Below, piece after piece: positions 31,696 to 40,886 of a stretch of 64,000 nucleotides of DNA. Numbering within the stretch: position 1 is the stretch's first letter; every line of letters starts with the position of its first letter. Under the pieces are notes generated by a model. That model did not search any database, was not told where the DNA came from, and saw only the letters and a list, made by a program, of their open reading frames with translations. Source of the stretch: Rhodobacter maris. GTDB lineage: Bacteria; Pseudomonadota; Alphaproteobacteria; Rhodobacterales; Rhodobacteraceae. The position numbers and the translations under genes were made by a program. The DNA lies in contig NZ_OBMT01000003.1 in the NCBI RefSeq assembly GCF_900217815.1, positions 186,001-250,000 on the forward strand, given 5' to 3'.

Positions 31696-34600
31696 ATGAT
31701 CCACCCTGTTCTCTCCCCTCTCGGCCCCGAGGCCAAATTCGCCCCCGAACCGGAGGTTCTGGCCCGGCTGATCGCCGACTGGGGCCCCTCGGAGGCCACG
31801 CGTGCCGCATCGGTGCGTCGTGCCGTGGCGCTGATCGGGCGACTGCGCGCGGCGGGGCGGCCCGGCATGATGGAGCAGGTGCTCGCTCAATATGCGCTTT
31901 CGAGCCGTGAGGGCGTGGCGCTGATGTGCTTGGCCGAGGCGCTGCTGCGCGTGCCCGATGCCGCCACCATTGATGCGCTGATCGAAGACAAGATCGCGCC
32001 TTCGGACTGGAGCCGCCATCTGGGCGCCGCGGCCTCGCCGCTCGTCAATGCCTCGACATGGGCGCTGATGCTGACGGGCAAGGTGCTGGAAGAGGGCGAA
32101 GGCGTGGCGGGCACGCTGCGCGGCCTTGTGCGGCGTCTTGGCGAGCCGGTGATCCGCGTTGCCGTGGGGCAGGCGATGAAGGAGATGGGCCGCCAGTTCG
32201 TTTTGGGCGAGACCATCGAAAAGGCGCTTGAGCGGGCAAAATCGCGCGAGGCGCAGGGCTATACGCTGAGCTATGACATGCTGGGCGAGGCGGCGCTGAC
32301 GGCGGGCGATGCGGTGCGCTACCGTGAGGCCTATGCGCGCGCCATTGCCGCGATTGGTGCCGCTGCCAAGGGCGCCACCGTGCACGACAATTCGGGCATT
32401 TCGATCAAGCTTTCGGCGCTGCATCCGCGCTATGAGGTGGCGCAGGAGGCCCGCGTGATGGCCGAGCTTGTGCCGGTGGTGCAGGCGCTCGCGCGGCAGG
32501 CGGCCGTGGCGGGCATTGCGCTTCATGTCGATGCCGAGGAGCAGGACCGGCTCGCGCTCTCGCTCAAGGTGATGGATGCGGTGATGGCCGATCCGGCCAC
32601 CGTCGGCTGGGAGGGCTTTGGCGCGGTGGTGCAGGCCTATGGCAAGCGCGCCGCGGCGGCGATCGACACGCTTTATGAAAGCGCGCGCCGCCACGACCGG
32701 CGCATCAACATCCGCCTTGTGAAGGGCGCCTATTGGGACAGCGAGATGAAGCGCGCTCAGGTCGAGGGGCATCCGGGCTTTCCGCTCTTCACCTCGAAAG
32801 TGGCGACCGACGCGGCCTATCTCTGCTTGGCCTCGAAACTGTTTTCGCTTTCGGACCGGGTGTTCCCGCAATTTGCCACGCATAACGCGCATACCGTTGC
32901 GGCGGTGCAGGAAATTGCCGCCGGTCGGCCGTTCGAATTCCAGCGCCTGCATGGCATGGGGGCGCAGCTTCATGACATGGTGCTGGCCGAAACCAAGGGC
33001 CGCTGCCGGATTTATGCGCCCGTGGGGGCGCATCGCGACCTGCTGGCCTATCTGGTGCGGCGGCTGCTCGAAAACGGCGCCAATGCCTCCTTCGTGCATC
33101 AGATCGTCGACCCGGAGGTGCCCGCCGAACGGATCGCCGCCTGCCCGTTCGACCGGCTCGCTGATGCCACCGCGCCGCGCGGGCTCGTGGCGCCCGCCGC
33201 GCTCTTTGGCGAGGCGCGCGCGAATTCCCGCGGCTTCGACCTCTCCGATCCGGCGGTTCTGGCCGCGATCGACGCCGCCCGTGCGGGCGATATCCCCGAT
33301 GCCGAGCCGTTGACGGCTGGCCCCGCAAGCGGGCCGCGCCGCGCCGTTATCAACCCCGCCACGGGGGCCGAGGTCGCGCAGGTGACTGAGGCCGATGCGG
33401 CGACTGTTGCCGCGGCACTCGATGCCGCGCAGGTCTGGGCCGCGCCGGCCGCCGAACGCGCTGCGGTGCTGCGCCGTGCTGCCGATCTTTATGAGGAAAA
33501 CTTCGGCCCGATCTTTGCCGTGCTTGCGCGCGAAGCGGGCAAAGCGCTCCCCGATGCGGTGGCGGAGCTGCGCGAAGCCGTTGATTTTCTGCGCTACTAT
33601 GCGGCCCAAGGGGAGGGTGAGACGCGCGCGCCCCGTGGCCCGATTGTGGCGATCAGCCCCTGGAACTTCCCGCTCGCGATCTTCTCCGGCCAGATTGCCG
33701 CGGCGCTGATGGCGGGGAATGCCGTGCTTGCCAAGCCGGCCGAGCAGACGCCGTTGATCGCTGCTTTGGCGGTGCGGCTTCTGCATCTTGCGGGCGTGCC
33801 GCGCGCTGTGCTGCAGCTTCTGCCCGGCGATGGTGCGACGGTTGGCGCCGCGCTCACCCGTGATCCGCGCGTCGCGGGCGTGGTTTTCACCGGCTCGACC
33901 GAGACCGCGCAGATCATCGCGCGTTCGATGGCCGCGCATATGGCGCCGGGCACGCCGCTCATCGCCGAAACCGGCGGCCTCAATGCGATGATCGTCGACA
34001 GCACCGCGCTTCCCGAACAAGCCGTGCGCGATATCGTCGCCTCCGCCTTCCGCTCGGCGGGCCAGCGCTGCTCGGCGCTGCGCTGCCTTTACGTACAGGA
34101 CGACATTGCGCCCCGGATCCTCGAGATGCTGAAAGGCGCGATGGACGAGCTCACGCTCGGCGACCCGTGGCAAGTGGAAACCGATATCGGCCCGGTAATC
34201 GACGCCGAGGCGCAGAGCCTGATCGAGGCCTGGGTCGCGGCGCATGAAAGCGCGCTCCTGCACCGCGTTTCCGCGCCTTCTGACGGGCATTTCATCGGTC
34301 CGGTGCTGCTGAAAGTCGAGGGCATCGCGCAGATGGAGCGCGAGATCTTCGGCCCGGTGCTGCATTTTGCAACCTATGCCGCCGAGGATCTGCCGCAGGT
34401 GATCGAAGCGATCAACGCGCGCGGTTTTGGCCTCACTTTCGGGTTCCATTCGCGCATTGATGGCCGCGTCGAAGAGGTGGCCGAAGAGGTGCGTGCAGGC
34501 AATATTTACATCAACCGCAACCAGATCGGCGCGGTGGTGGGCAGCCAGCCCTTTGGCGGCGAGGGGCTCTCGGGCACCGGGCCGAAGGCGGGCGGGCCTC

Positions 34601-35049
34601 TTTACCTGAACCGCTTCTTTGCGCCCGATGCGCCGGAGGCGCCGCAGACGGCAGCGGCCCCGGCCGCTCTCGAGATCGTTCTGCCCGGCCCGACCGGTGA
34701 GCTGAACCGGCTCAGCTTCCATCCGCGCGAGCCGGTGCTTTGCCTCGGCCCGGGGGTGGAATGTGAAGCGGCACAGGCAACGGCTGTTTTGGCGCTGGGC
34801 GGGCGGGCAAAACGCCCCGAGGCTCCGGTGACGCCCGAGCAACTGACGGACATGGAAGGCATTTCCGCCGTGCTCTGGTGGGGCGATGCGGAGCGGGGCC
34901 GCGCCTTCGCGCAGGCGCTCGCCGCGCGGCCCGGGCCGATCGTGCCGCTGCTGACGGTGCGGCCCGATGCGGCGCATGTGCTCCATGAGCGGCATCTGTG
35001 CGTCGATACGACCGCCGCGGGCGGCAATGCGGCGCTCCTGGCCAGCTGA
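31696..35049 (+). CDS. putA: Bifunctional proline dehydrogenase / glutamate-semialdehyde dehydrogenase
   Basis: The 1117-aa enzyme converts proline to glutamate. The FAD-dependent proline dehydrogenase barrel lies at about residues 150-470 (IRLVKGAYWDSEMKRAQ, FPQFATHNAHTVAAV). The NAD-dependent aldehyde dehydrogenase domain lies at about 520-980, with catalytic Glu758 (AETGGLNA) and Cys792 (GQRCSALR). A C-terminal region of roughly 120 residues follows, as in type B PutA. There is no N-terminal ribbon-helix-helix, so it does not repress its own gene, and regulation falls to the divergent PutR. All catalytic motifs are intact. GGAGCGC precedes the ATG. Confidence 0.96.
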   Translation: MIHPVLSPLGPEAKFAPEPEVLARLIADWGPSEATRAASVRRAVALIGRLRAAGRPGMMEQVLAQYALSSREGVALMCLAEALLRVPDAATIDALIEDKIAPSDWSRHLGAAASPLVNASTWALMLTGKVLEEGEGVAGTLRGLVRRLGEPVIRVAVGQAMKEMGRQFVLGETIEKALERAKSREAQGYTLSYDMLGEAALTAGDAVRYREAYARAIAAIGAAAKGATVHDNSGISIKLSALHPRYEVAQEARVMAELVPVVQALARQAAVAGIALHVDAEEQDRLALSLKVMDAVMADPATVGWEGFGAVVQAYGKRAAAAIDTLYESARRHDRRINIRLVKGAYWDSEMKRAQVEGHPGFPLFTSKVATDAAYLCLASKLFSLSDRVFPQFATHNAHTVAAVQEIAAGRPFEFQRLHGMGAQLHDMVLAETKGRCRIYAPVGAHRDLLAYLVRRLLENGANASFVHQIVDPEVPAERIAACPFDRLADATAPRGLVAPAALFGEARANSRGFDLSDPAVLAAIDAARAGDIPDAEPLTAGPASGPRRAVINPATGAEVAQVTEADAATVAAALDAAQVWAAPAAERAAVLRRAADLYEENFGPIFAVLAREAGKALPDAVAELREAVDFLRYYAAQGEGETRAPRGPIVAISPWNFPLAIFSGQIAAALMAGNAVLAKPAEQTPLIAALAVRLLHLAGVPRAVLQLLPGDGATVGAALTRDPRVAGVVFTGSTETAQIIARSMAAHMAPGTPLIAETGGLNAMIVDSTALPEQAVRDIVASAFRSAGQRCSALRCLYVQDDIAPRILEMLKGAMDELTLGDPWQVETDIGPVIDAEAQSLIEAWVAAHESALLHRVSAPSDGHFIGPVLLKVEGIAQMEREIFGPVLHFATYAAEDLPQVIEAINARGFGLTFGFHSRIDGRVEEVAEEVRAGNIYINRNQIGAVVGSQPFGGEGLSGTGPKAGGPLYLNRFFAPDAPEAPQTAAAPAALEIVLPGPTGELNRLSFHPREPVLCLGPGVECEAAQATAVLALGGRAKRPEAPVTPEQLTDMEGISAVLWWGDAERGRAFAQALAARPGPIVPLLTVRPDAAHVLHERHLCVDTTAAGGNAALLAS

Positions 35050-35055
35050 GTGCCG

Positions 35056-35078
35056 ATCCATGCGTAAAACGCATGGAT
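35056..35078 (+). other. Inverted repeat downstream of putA
   Basis: ATCCATGCGT and ACGCATGGAT are perfect ten-base arms around AAA, seven bases after the putA stop. It could be a terminator without a T run or an operator for the next gene, about 85 bases away. Confidence 0.5.
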
Positions 35079-35161
35079 GCGCATGAAATCGGCGGTCGAT
35101 CCGGGGCCGCCGACGCGCTAACAAGGGCCTTGGCGCGGCAGGCGCGCCGAGGGAGACGGAG

Positions 35162-36310
35162 ATGACGGACGCGCCGCTCAAAGGGCTCAAAGTGGTCGAG
35201 CTGGCCCGGATTCTGGCCGGGCCGTGGATCGGTCAGGTGCTGGCCGATCTGGGCGCGGAAGTTGTAAAAGTAGAATCCCCCGAGGGCGACGACACCCGCC
35301 GCTGGGGCCCTCCCTTCATCGAGCGCATCCGCGCAGACGGCACGTTTGAGACCGTGGCGGCCTATTTCCACGCTGCAAACCGCGGCAAGACCTCCGTGAC
35401 CTGCGATTTTTCCGACCCGGAGGACTTGGCGCGGCTGAAGCGGCTGATTGCCGGGGCCGATGTGGTGATCGAGAATTTCAAGTTTGGCGGGCTGAAAAAG
35501 TTCGGTCTCGATTACGAAAGCCTTGCCGCCACCAACCCCGGCCTCGTCTATGTCTCGGTCACGGGTTTTGGCCAAACCGGCCCGCGCGCCGCGCAGCCGG
35601 GCTATGATTTCCTTGTGCAGGGCATGTGCGGGATCATGGACCTGACCGGGGCGGCAGGGGGCGAGCCGCAAAAGGTCGGAGTGGCGTGGATCGACATTTT
35701 TACCGGGCTTTATGGCGTGATCGGGGTGCAGGCGGCGCTCGCCGAGCGGGCGCGCTCGGGCCGTGGCCAGCAGGTGGATATGAGCCTTCTCGATTGCGGC
35801 GTCGGGGTGCTGGCCAATCAGGCGATGAACCATCTGCTCGGCGGGCTGGTGCCGCACCGGCTTGGCAATGCGCATCCGAATATTGTGCCTTATCAAGTGT
35901 TTCCGGCGGCTGACGGGCATCTGATCATTGCTTGCGGCAATGACCGGCAGTTTGCCGCTCTGTGTCAGATGCTCGGTTTCCCGGAGCTGGCGCAGGCGCC
36001 CGACTATGCCACCAACCCGGCCCGCGTTGCGCATCGTGACGCGCTTTGCGCGCGCATTGCCGCGGCGACCGTGGCGCGCTCGAAAGCGGATCTGATTGCC
36101 GCGCTGGAGGCGGCGGGCGTGCCGGGAGGGCCGATCAACGATGTGGCCGAGGCTCTGGCCGAACCGCAGGTGATTGCGCGGGGCATGCACATCGCACCCG
36201 AAGGGATCGCCGGGCTGCGCACGCCGATTGCCTTTTCGCGCTCGGATCTGACGCTTGAGAAGGCGAGCCCGGTGCTCGGTGACGGAGATTGGCATTTTTC
36301 CGTCGGTTGA
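35162..36310 (+). CDS. Family III CoA-transferase (CaiB/BaiF type)
   Basis: The 382-aa protein is a second family III CoA-transferase, with LKVVELARILAGPWIGQVLADLGAEVVKVE at the start. The catalytic aspartate lies in AWIDIFTGLYGVIGV. It moves CoA between acids; the substrate is not evident. It lies downstream of putA behind an inverted repeat and a CTAAC promoter-like element at 35118, so it is probably a separate unit. pabB begins 54 bases later and may be cotranscribed. Confidence 0.88.
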   Translation: MTDAPLKGLKVVELARILAGPWIGQVLADLGAEVVKVESPEGDDTRRWGPPFIERIRADGTFETVAAYFHAANRGKTSVTCDFSDPEDLARLKRLIAGADVVIENFKFGGLKKFGLDYESLAATNPGLVYVSVTGFGQTGPRAAQPGYDFLVQGMCGIMDLTGAAGGEPQKVGVAWIDIFTGLYGVIGVQAALAERARSGRGQQVDMSLLDCGVGVLANQAMNHLLGGLVPHRLGNAHPNIVPYQVFPAADGHLIIACGNDRQFAALCQMLGFPELAQAPDYATNPARVAHRDALCARIAAATVARSKADLIAALEAAGVPGGPINDVAEALAEPQVIARGMHIAPEGIAGLRTPIAFSRSDLTLEKASPVLGDGDWHFSVG

Positions 36311-36364
36311 GGCGTTGCCGGAGGGCGCGCGCGCCGCATATCTGGGCAAACCGCGCGGGAACGA

Positions 36365-37498
36365 GTGACCAAGATGCCGAGTTTCGACTTCGACCGGGGG
36401 CCGGAAGGCGCCGGGCAGCGTTTCGCGCAGCCCGAGGCGGTGATCCGGGTCGAGCGGCCGGAGGAGGTCGCGCCCGCATTCGCGGCGATTGCGACGGCGC
36501 AGCGGGCAGGCAAATGGCTCGCGGGGATGATGAGCTATGAGCTGGGCTATCTCTTCTCCCCCAAACTCGCGCCGCTTCTGCCCGAAAACCGGGATCTGCC
36601 GCTGATGCTGTTTGGCGTTTACGATGCGCCCGCGCCGTTGCCCCCCGAGGTGGCGCCGTGCCCGGAGGCGCCCGCCTTTACCCCGATGATGTCGCAGGCG
36701 GAGTATCTGGCGGCATTTGCTCGGGTGCAGGGCTATATCGCGGCGGGAGACTGCTATCAGATCAATCTGACCTTCCCGCTTGGTGCGCGTTTCAGTGGCG
36801 ATCCGCGCGCGCTTTATGCGCGCCTCAAGGCGGTGCAGCCGGTCGGGCATGGGGTGCTGCTCGAGGCGGAAGATTTCACGCTGCTCTCGCGCTCGCCGGA
36901 ACTCTTCTTTGCCATTGATGCGGCTGGCCAAGCCACGGTGCGTCCGATGAAAGGCACGGTGCCACGCGGCCGTGACCCTGCCGCAGACCGCGCCGCAGCG
37001 GACTGGCTCCGCGGCTCGGAAAAGAACCGCGCCGAGAATTTGATGATCGTCGATCTGTTGCGCAACGATCTGAGCCGGATTTCGGCGCTGGGGTCGGTCA
37101 GGGTGCCGCGGCTTTACGAGATCGAGAGCTACCGCACCGTGCATCAGATGACTTCGACCGTCACCGCGCAGATCTTGCCCGGCACGGACTTTCGAAGCAT
37201 TTGCGAGGCGCTCTTTCCCTGCGGCTCGATCACCGGCGCGCCGAAGATCCGCGCCATGCAGATCATCCGCGAACTGGAAATCAGGCCACGGGGTGCGTAT
37301 TGTGGCGCTATCGGCTGGATCGCCCCCACAGGCGCGATGGCGTTCAACGTGGCGATCCGCACCATCACGCTGCGGGGCGATGAGGCGGTGCTGAATGTCG
37401 GCGGAGGGCTGGTGCATGACAGCGAGGGGGCGGCAGAATGGGCGGAAGCGCTGAGCAAGGCCGCCTTCGTGCGCGCGCCCCTGCCGGATTGCAACTGA
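36365..37498 (+). CDS. pabB: Aminodeoxychorismate synthase component I
   Basis: This 377-aa chorismate-binding enzyme has the family motifs GDCYQINLTFPLGARF, PMKGTVPRGRDP, RNDLSRI and FPCGSITGAPKIRAM. It adds ammonia to chorismate to form 4-amino-4-deoxychorismate for folate synthesis. It is shorter than E. coli PabB because the N-terminal region is trimmed, as in other alphaproteobacteria. The start may be the GTG used here or the ATG at 36374. The glutaminase partner pabA is not in the window. The next gene overlaps it by 61 bases and encodes the matching lyase. Confidence 0.9.
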   Translation: MTKMPSFDFDRGPEGAGQRFAQPEAVIRVERPEEVAPAFAAIATAQRAGKWLAGMMSYELGYLFSPKLAPLLPENRDLPLMLFGVYDAPAPLPPEVAPCPEAPAFTPMMSQAEYLAAFARVQGYIAAGDCYQINLTFPLGARFSGDPRALYARLKAVQPVGHGVLLEAEDFTLLSRSPELFFAIDAAGQATVRPMKGTVPRGRDPAADRAAADWLRGSEKNRAENLMIVDLLRNDLSRISALGSVRVPRLYEIESYRTVHQMTSTVTAQILPGTDFRSICEALFPCGSITGAPKIRAMQIIRELEIRPRGAYCGAIGWIAPTGAMAFNVAIRTITLRGDEAVLNVGGGLVHDSEGAAEWAEALSKAAFVRAPLPDCN

Positions 37499-38088
37499 TC
37501 GAGACGATGCGCTGGGTGCCGGGGCTCGGCGTCGAGTTGCTGCTCGGCCATATGGCGCGGCTCGAAGCGGGCTGCGCGGCGCTCGAGATCCAATGCGATC
37601 TGTGGCGGGTCGAGCAGATGATCGATGCGGTCCGCGGCGAAGAGCCCTTGCGCCTGCGGCTCACGGTGGGGCTCGATGGCACGGCAGATCTCACGCAGGC
37701 GCCGCTGCCGGACCCCAAGCCGATGTGGCGGGTGGGGCTGGCGCAAGCGCGGGTTGATGCGACGGACCCGTTCCGGCAGATCAAGTCGACGGAACGCGCG
37801 CTTTATGACGGGACAAGGGCGGATCTCCCCAAGGGGTGGGACGAGGCGGTGTTCCTCAACGAGAAAGACGAGCTTGTGGAGGGCACGATCAGCACGGTCT
37901 TTCTTTGGGCGGACAATGCGCTTCTGACGCCACCGCTTTCCTCGGGGGCGCTGCCGGGCGTCTTGCGTGCCGATCTGATCCGGGCGGGCCGCGCGCGCGA
38001 GGCCCGGCTCAGCTTTGCCGACATCATGGATGCGCGCATCTATATGGGCAATGCGCTGCGCGGGCTCATTCCGGCAGTGGTGATCTGA
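37438..38088 (+). CDS. pabC: Aminotransferase class IV, aminodeoxychorismate lyase-like
   Basis: The 216-aa class IV PLP enzyme has the expected lysine region FRQIKSTERALYDG and the motif FLNEKDELVEGTISTVFL. It is short but covers both PLP-fold halves. It most likely converts aminodeoxychorismate to p-aminobenzoate and pyruvate, given the overlapping pabB. The exact start is unclear. The ATG at 37438 lies inside pabB, while an in-frame TTG at 37489 would make the overlap smaller. D-amino-acid transaminase relatives look similar, so the specific role relies on context. Confidence 0.85.
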   Translation: MGGSAEQGRLRARAPAGLQLIETMRWVPGLGVELLLGHMARLEAGCAALEIQCDLWRVEQMIDAVRGEEPLRLRLTVGLDGTADLTQAPLPDPKPMWRVGLAQARVDATDPFRQIKSTERALYDGTRADLPKGWDEAVFLNEKDELVEGTISTVFLWADNALLTPPLSSGALPGVLRADLIRAGRAREARLSFADIMDARIYMGNALRGLIPAVVI

Positions 38089-38148
38089 GGGGGATTCCCA
38101 TCCCTGCGCGGCTGTGGCAGGGTGCGGGCGCTAACATGAGAGGACCGC

Positions 38149-39195
38149 ATGCGGAAAGTGGAACTGGGCCGGACCGGCGTGATGGTAACGGAAATCTGCC
38201 TTGGCACGATGACCTGGGGGACGCAAAATACCGAGGCCGAGGGCCATGCGCAGATTGATTGCGCGCTCGATCGGGGTGTGAATTTCATCGACACGGCAGA
38301 GGTTTACCCGGTCAACCCGATCAGCGCCGAGACCGTCGGGCGCACCGAGGAAATCATCGGCACTTGGTTTGCCAAAACCGGGCGGCGCAAGGAGGTGGTG
38401 CTCGCCACCAAGATCGCGGGCAATGGCATGAAGGCGGTGCGCGAGGGCGGGCCGATCTCGCCTCAGGAGATCCGCACCGCGGTCGAGGGCTCTCTGAAGC
38501 GGCTCCAGACCGACCACATCGACCTTTACCAGTTCCACTGGCCGAACCGCGGTGGCTATCATTTCCGCCAGAACTGGAAATATGACGCCACGAAGCAGCC
38601 CGGTAAGGCGGAGATCGAGGCGGATATGATCGCCTGCCTCGAAACCCTCGCGGCGCTGCGCGGCGAGGGCAAGATCGGCCATTTCGGGCTTTCGAACGAA
38701 AGCGCCTGGGGCACGATGCAATTTGCCCGCCTTGCGGACGCCGGGCATGGGCCGCGCGTCGCCGCGATCCAGAACGAATATTCGCTGATGTATCGGCTCC
38801 ACGATACCGATCTGGCCGAGACCTGCGTGCATGAGGGGGTGACGCTGCTTGCCTATTCGCCGCTCGCCACCGGCATGCTGAGCGGCAAATATTCGGGCGG
38901 GGCGGTGCCGGAGCGCTCGCGCCGTTCGATCAACCGTGATCTCGGCGGGCGCTCGAACCCGCGCGCGTTTGACGTGGCCGATCTTTATGTCGGGCTTGCC
39001 CGCGAGGCGGGGCTCGACCCGGTGACGATGGCGATTGCCTGGGTGATGGGGCGGCCTTTCCCGGTGGTGCCGATCATCGGCGCAACTTCGGTGGCGCAGC
39101 TCGAAAAATCGCTCGACGCCGCGGGGAGAACGCTCGACAAGGCCCTCCTCGACGCAATCGACCGGGTGCATCATGCCCATCCGATGCCGTTCTGA
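38149..39195 (+). CDS. Aldo/keto reductase (Tas-like)
   Basis: This 348-aa barrel enzyme belongs to the aldo/keto reductase superfamily. It has the catalytic aspartate and tyrosine in NFIDTAEVYP and a lysine in VLATKIAGNG. Its opening (VELGRTGVMVTEICLGTMTWGTQNTE) is typical of the Tas subgroup. It probably reduces carbonyl compounds with NADPH; the natural substrate is unknown. It is preceded by a CTAAC element 15 bases from the ATG and overlaps the next small gene. Confidence 0.92.
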   Translation: MRKVELGRTGVMVTEICLGTMTWGTQNTEAEGHAQIDCALDRGVNFIDTAEVYPVNPISAETVGRTEEIIGTWFAKTGRRKEVVLATKIAGNGMKAVREGGPISPQEIRTAVEGSLKRLQTDHIDLYQFHWPNRGGYHFRQNWKYDATKQPGKAEIEADMIACLETLAALRGEGKIGHFGLSNESAWGTMQFARLADAGHGPRVAAIQNEYSLMYRLHDTDLAETCVHEGVTLLAYSPLATGMLSGKYSGGAVPERSRRSINRDLGGRSNPRAFDVADLYVGLAREAGLDPVTMAIAWVMGRPFPVVPIIGATSVAQLEKSLDAAGRTLDKALLDAIDRVHHAHPMPF

Positions 39196-39520
39196 ACTCG
39201 CTCTCCTCGGGCTCGTTGCCCTGCTCGCTGCCTGCAAACCGGGGGGCGAGCCAGAGGCGGCGCTGCCCCCGGTGGGGGAGGCCGCGCTCGCGCAGCAACA
39301 GGCCCAATGCGAAAAGGATGGCGGCCAGTGGGCGCGGCTTGGCGGGGCGTTCACCTGTGTCCGGCGCACCAAGGATGCGGGCAAGGCGTGCCACACCGGC
39401 CTTGACTGCGACGGCGCCTGCCTCGCACGCTCGATGACCTGTGCGCCTGCGCGCCCGCTTCTGGGCTGCAACGAGGTGTTGTCCGAAACCGGGATCAGGG
39501 GGACCGAATGCATCGACTGA
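39173..39520 (+). CDS. Small cysteine-rich lipoprotein
   Basis: The 115-aa protein has a lipoprotein signal (LLGLVALLAAC, lipobox cysteine Cys21) and eight cysteines in the mature part, which suggests four disulfides in the periplasm. I do not recognise a family. It overlaps the aldo/keto reductase 3' end by 23 bases and the next lipoprotein gene by 13. The three are therefore probably cotranscribed and the two lipoproteins may work together. Confidence 0.75.
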   Translation: MPIRCRSELALLGLVALLAACKPGGEPEAALPPVGEAALAQQQAQCEKDGGQWARLGGAFTCVRRTKDAGKACHTGLDCDGACLARSMTCAPARPLLGCNEVLSETGIRGTECID

Positions 39521-40026
39521 GCACAGCCGGGGCCGGGCTTTTGATGGCGGCGGCGCTTGCGGCCTGTTCCCCGCCCCCGCCGCTTTTGGCGCCCCTGCGC
39601 AATACTGGCGCGCGGATCTCTTCGGCGGCGCTTTTTGATCCGGCCCGCTTTGGCGGCGACTGGATCGTGGTGCAATCCGGTACGCCGGGCTGCATGGGGG
39701 CGAAGCAAAGCTGGATCTGGGACGCAAAGCACGGCCGCTATGATCTCACGGGCGTGGATTGCACCGGTCTTACCCCGAGCCGTCTCAATGGCGAGGCGGA
39801 GCTGACCGGGCCGGGCGGGCGGCTCAGCGCGATCAAGGGCTACGGTCAGGACGTGATCTGGGTACTCTGGTTCGATCAGGATTACCGGGTTGCCGCGCTT
39901 GGCACACCCTCAGGATCCTGGGGGGTGATCCTGGTGCGCCCCGGGCATGACCGGCTCGACCTGATCAATGCGGCGCGCGAAGTGATGGAATTCAACGGCT
40001 ACGATACCAGCCGGATCGGCCCGTGA
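39508..40026 (+). CDS. Lipocalin-like lipoprotein
   Basis: The 172-aa protein starts with a lipoprotein signal (AAALAAC) and has the lipocalin G-x-W motif in FGGDWIVVQSG. Later strands are consistent with a small beta barrel (GQDVIWVLWFDQDYRVAALG). Bacterial lipocalins of the Blc type bind lipids at the outer membrane and act in envelope upkeep. The fold call is from short motifs and pattern, so moderately sure. It overlaps the cysteine-rich lipoprotein gene. Confidence 0.75.
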   Translation: MHRLSTAGAGLLMAAALAACSPPPPLLAPLRNTGARISSAALFDPARFGGDWIVVQSGTPGCMGAKQSWIWDAKHGRYDLTGVDCTGLTPSRLNGEAELTGPGGRLSAIKGYGQDVIWVLWFDQDYRVAALGTPSGSWGVILVRPGHDRLDLINAAREVMEFNGYDTSRIGP

Positions 40027-40041
40027 TCGCGGCACGGCCGG

Positions 40042-40722
40042 CTATTTCAGCCGGGCGAAAGTCGCGCGCGGCCCGCGGTTGTCAAAAAACGGGATTGTCG
40101 CGGGCTCGGTTCCAGAGACCAGTTGCGCCTGCACCTCGGCCAGCACCACTTCGGTGATGAAAGGCAGGTTCAATTCGCGCGCCTGCGCGAGCGGCACCCA
40201 TTGCAGAAGGCTCAGCTCGTCGCTTGCGCGGCTGAAATCATCGGGGTCGCAGGCAAGCGCGCGGGCCTCGGCGAGAAAGAACCGTGCATCGAAGCGACGT
40301 GGTCGGCCGGGCGGCGTGATGGCGCGGAAGATGAAGCGCAGCCCCGCAGCAGAGGGGCGATGGCCGGTGGCCGCAAAACCGGCCCAGTCTTCCGGGACCG
40401 GCCCCTCCCAGGCGCCGGGCTCCCCGAGGATCAGCCCGGTTTCCTCCCAAAGTTCGCGGATCGCCGCGGTCGCCAGCGCCGGGCCGATGCCGTCCGGGGC
40501 GTCTTGGGCGAGACGTCGCGCGGAAGCGTCGGGCAGGGGGGCCGCAAGGGGCACCACACTGTCGCCCGGATCGAGCGCACCGCCAGGGAAGACATGTTTC
40601 GAGGGCATGAAGGCGGCCGTTGCACCGCGCAGACCCATCAGCACGGCCGGTCCCTCGGAATGATCGCGGCGCAGCACGATCAGCGTCGCGGCATCGCGCA
40701 GAGCGGATTTGTCGATAGTCAT
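40042..40722 (-). CDS. Nudix hydrolase
   Basis: The 226-aa protein contains the Nudix core AAIRELWEETGLIL. The preceding glycine is separated by an insert of about 30 residues, so the box is of the split type seen in NUDT7/NUDT19-like and some bacterial members. It should hydrolyse a nucleoside diphosphate linked to another group; the substrate is not clear. I prefer the ATG at 40722, and an in-frame extension to 40851 is unlikely. It is divergent from the EF-hand gene. Confidence 0.88.
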   Translation of the reverse strand: MTIDKSALRDAATLIVLRRDHSEGPAVLMGLRGATAAFMPSKHVFPGGALDPGDSVVPLAAPLPDASARRLAQDAPDGIGPALATAAIRELWEETGLILGEPGAWEGPVPEDWAGFAATGHRPSAAGLRFIFRAITPPGRPRRFDARFFLAEARALACDPDDFSRASDELSLLQWVPLAQARELNLPFITEVVLAEVQAQLVSGTEPATIPFFDNRGPRATFARLK

Positions 40723-40886
40723 GCGGCCTCGATCGGGCGGGGACGGTCGGGGCAAGCCTAGCGACGGCCCCGGTCGCTGAAAAGCCTGACCGCGCGTCAC
40801 GGTGTCGTGAAGGGGCGACGGAATGGTGCGGCCGGGGCGTTTGGTCAGCACATACGGACAATGAACCGTGCGCGAACAGGAGAATA

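Noticed and set aside
31633-35190. A 1185-residue open frame on the minus strand opposite putA
   Set aside because: It is antisense to a fully recognisable PutA, its protein has no family motifs and is rich in Arg/His, and long shadow frames are normal in GC-rich DNA.
34712-37417. A 901-residue minus-strand frame over a CoA-transferase and pabB
   Set aside because: The plus-strand genes have complete motifs; the opposite frame does not.
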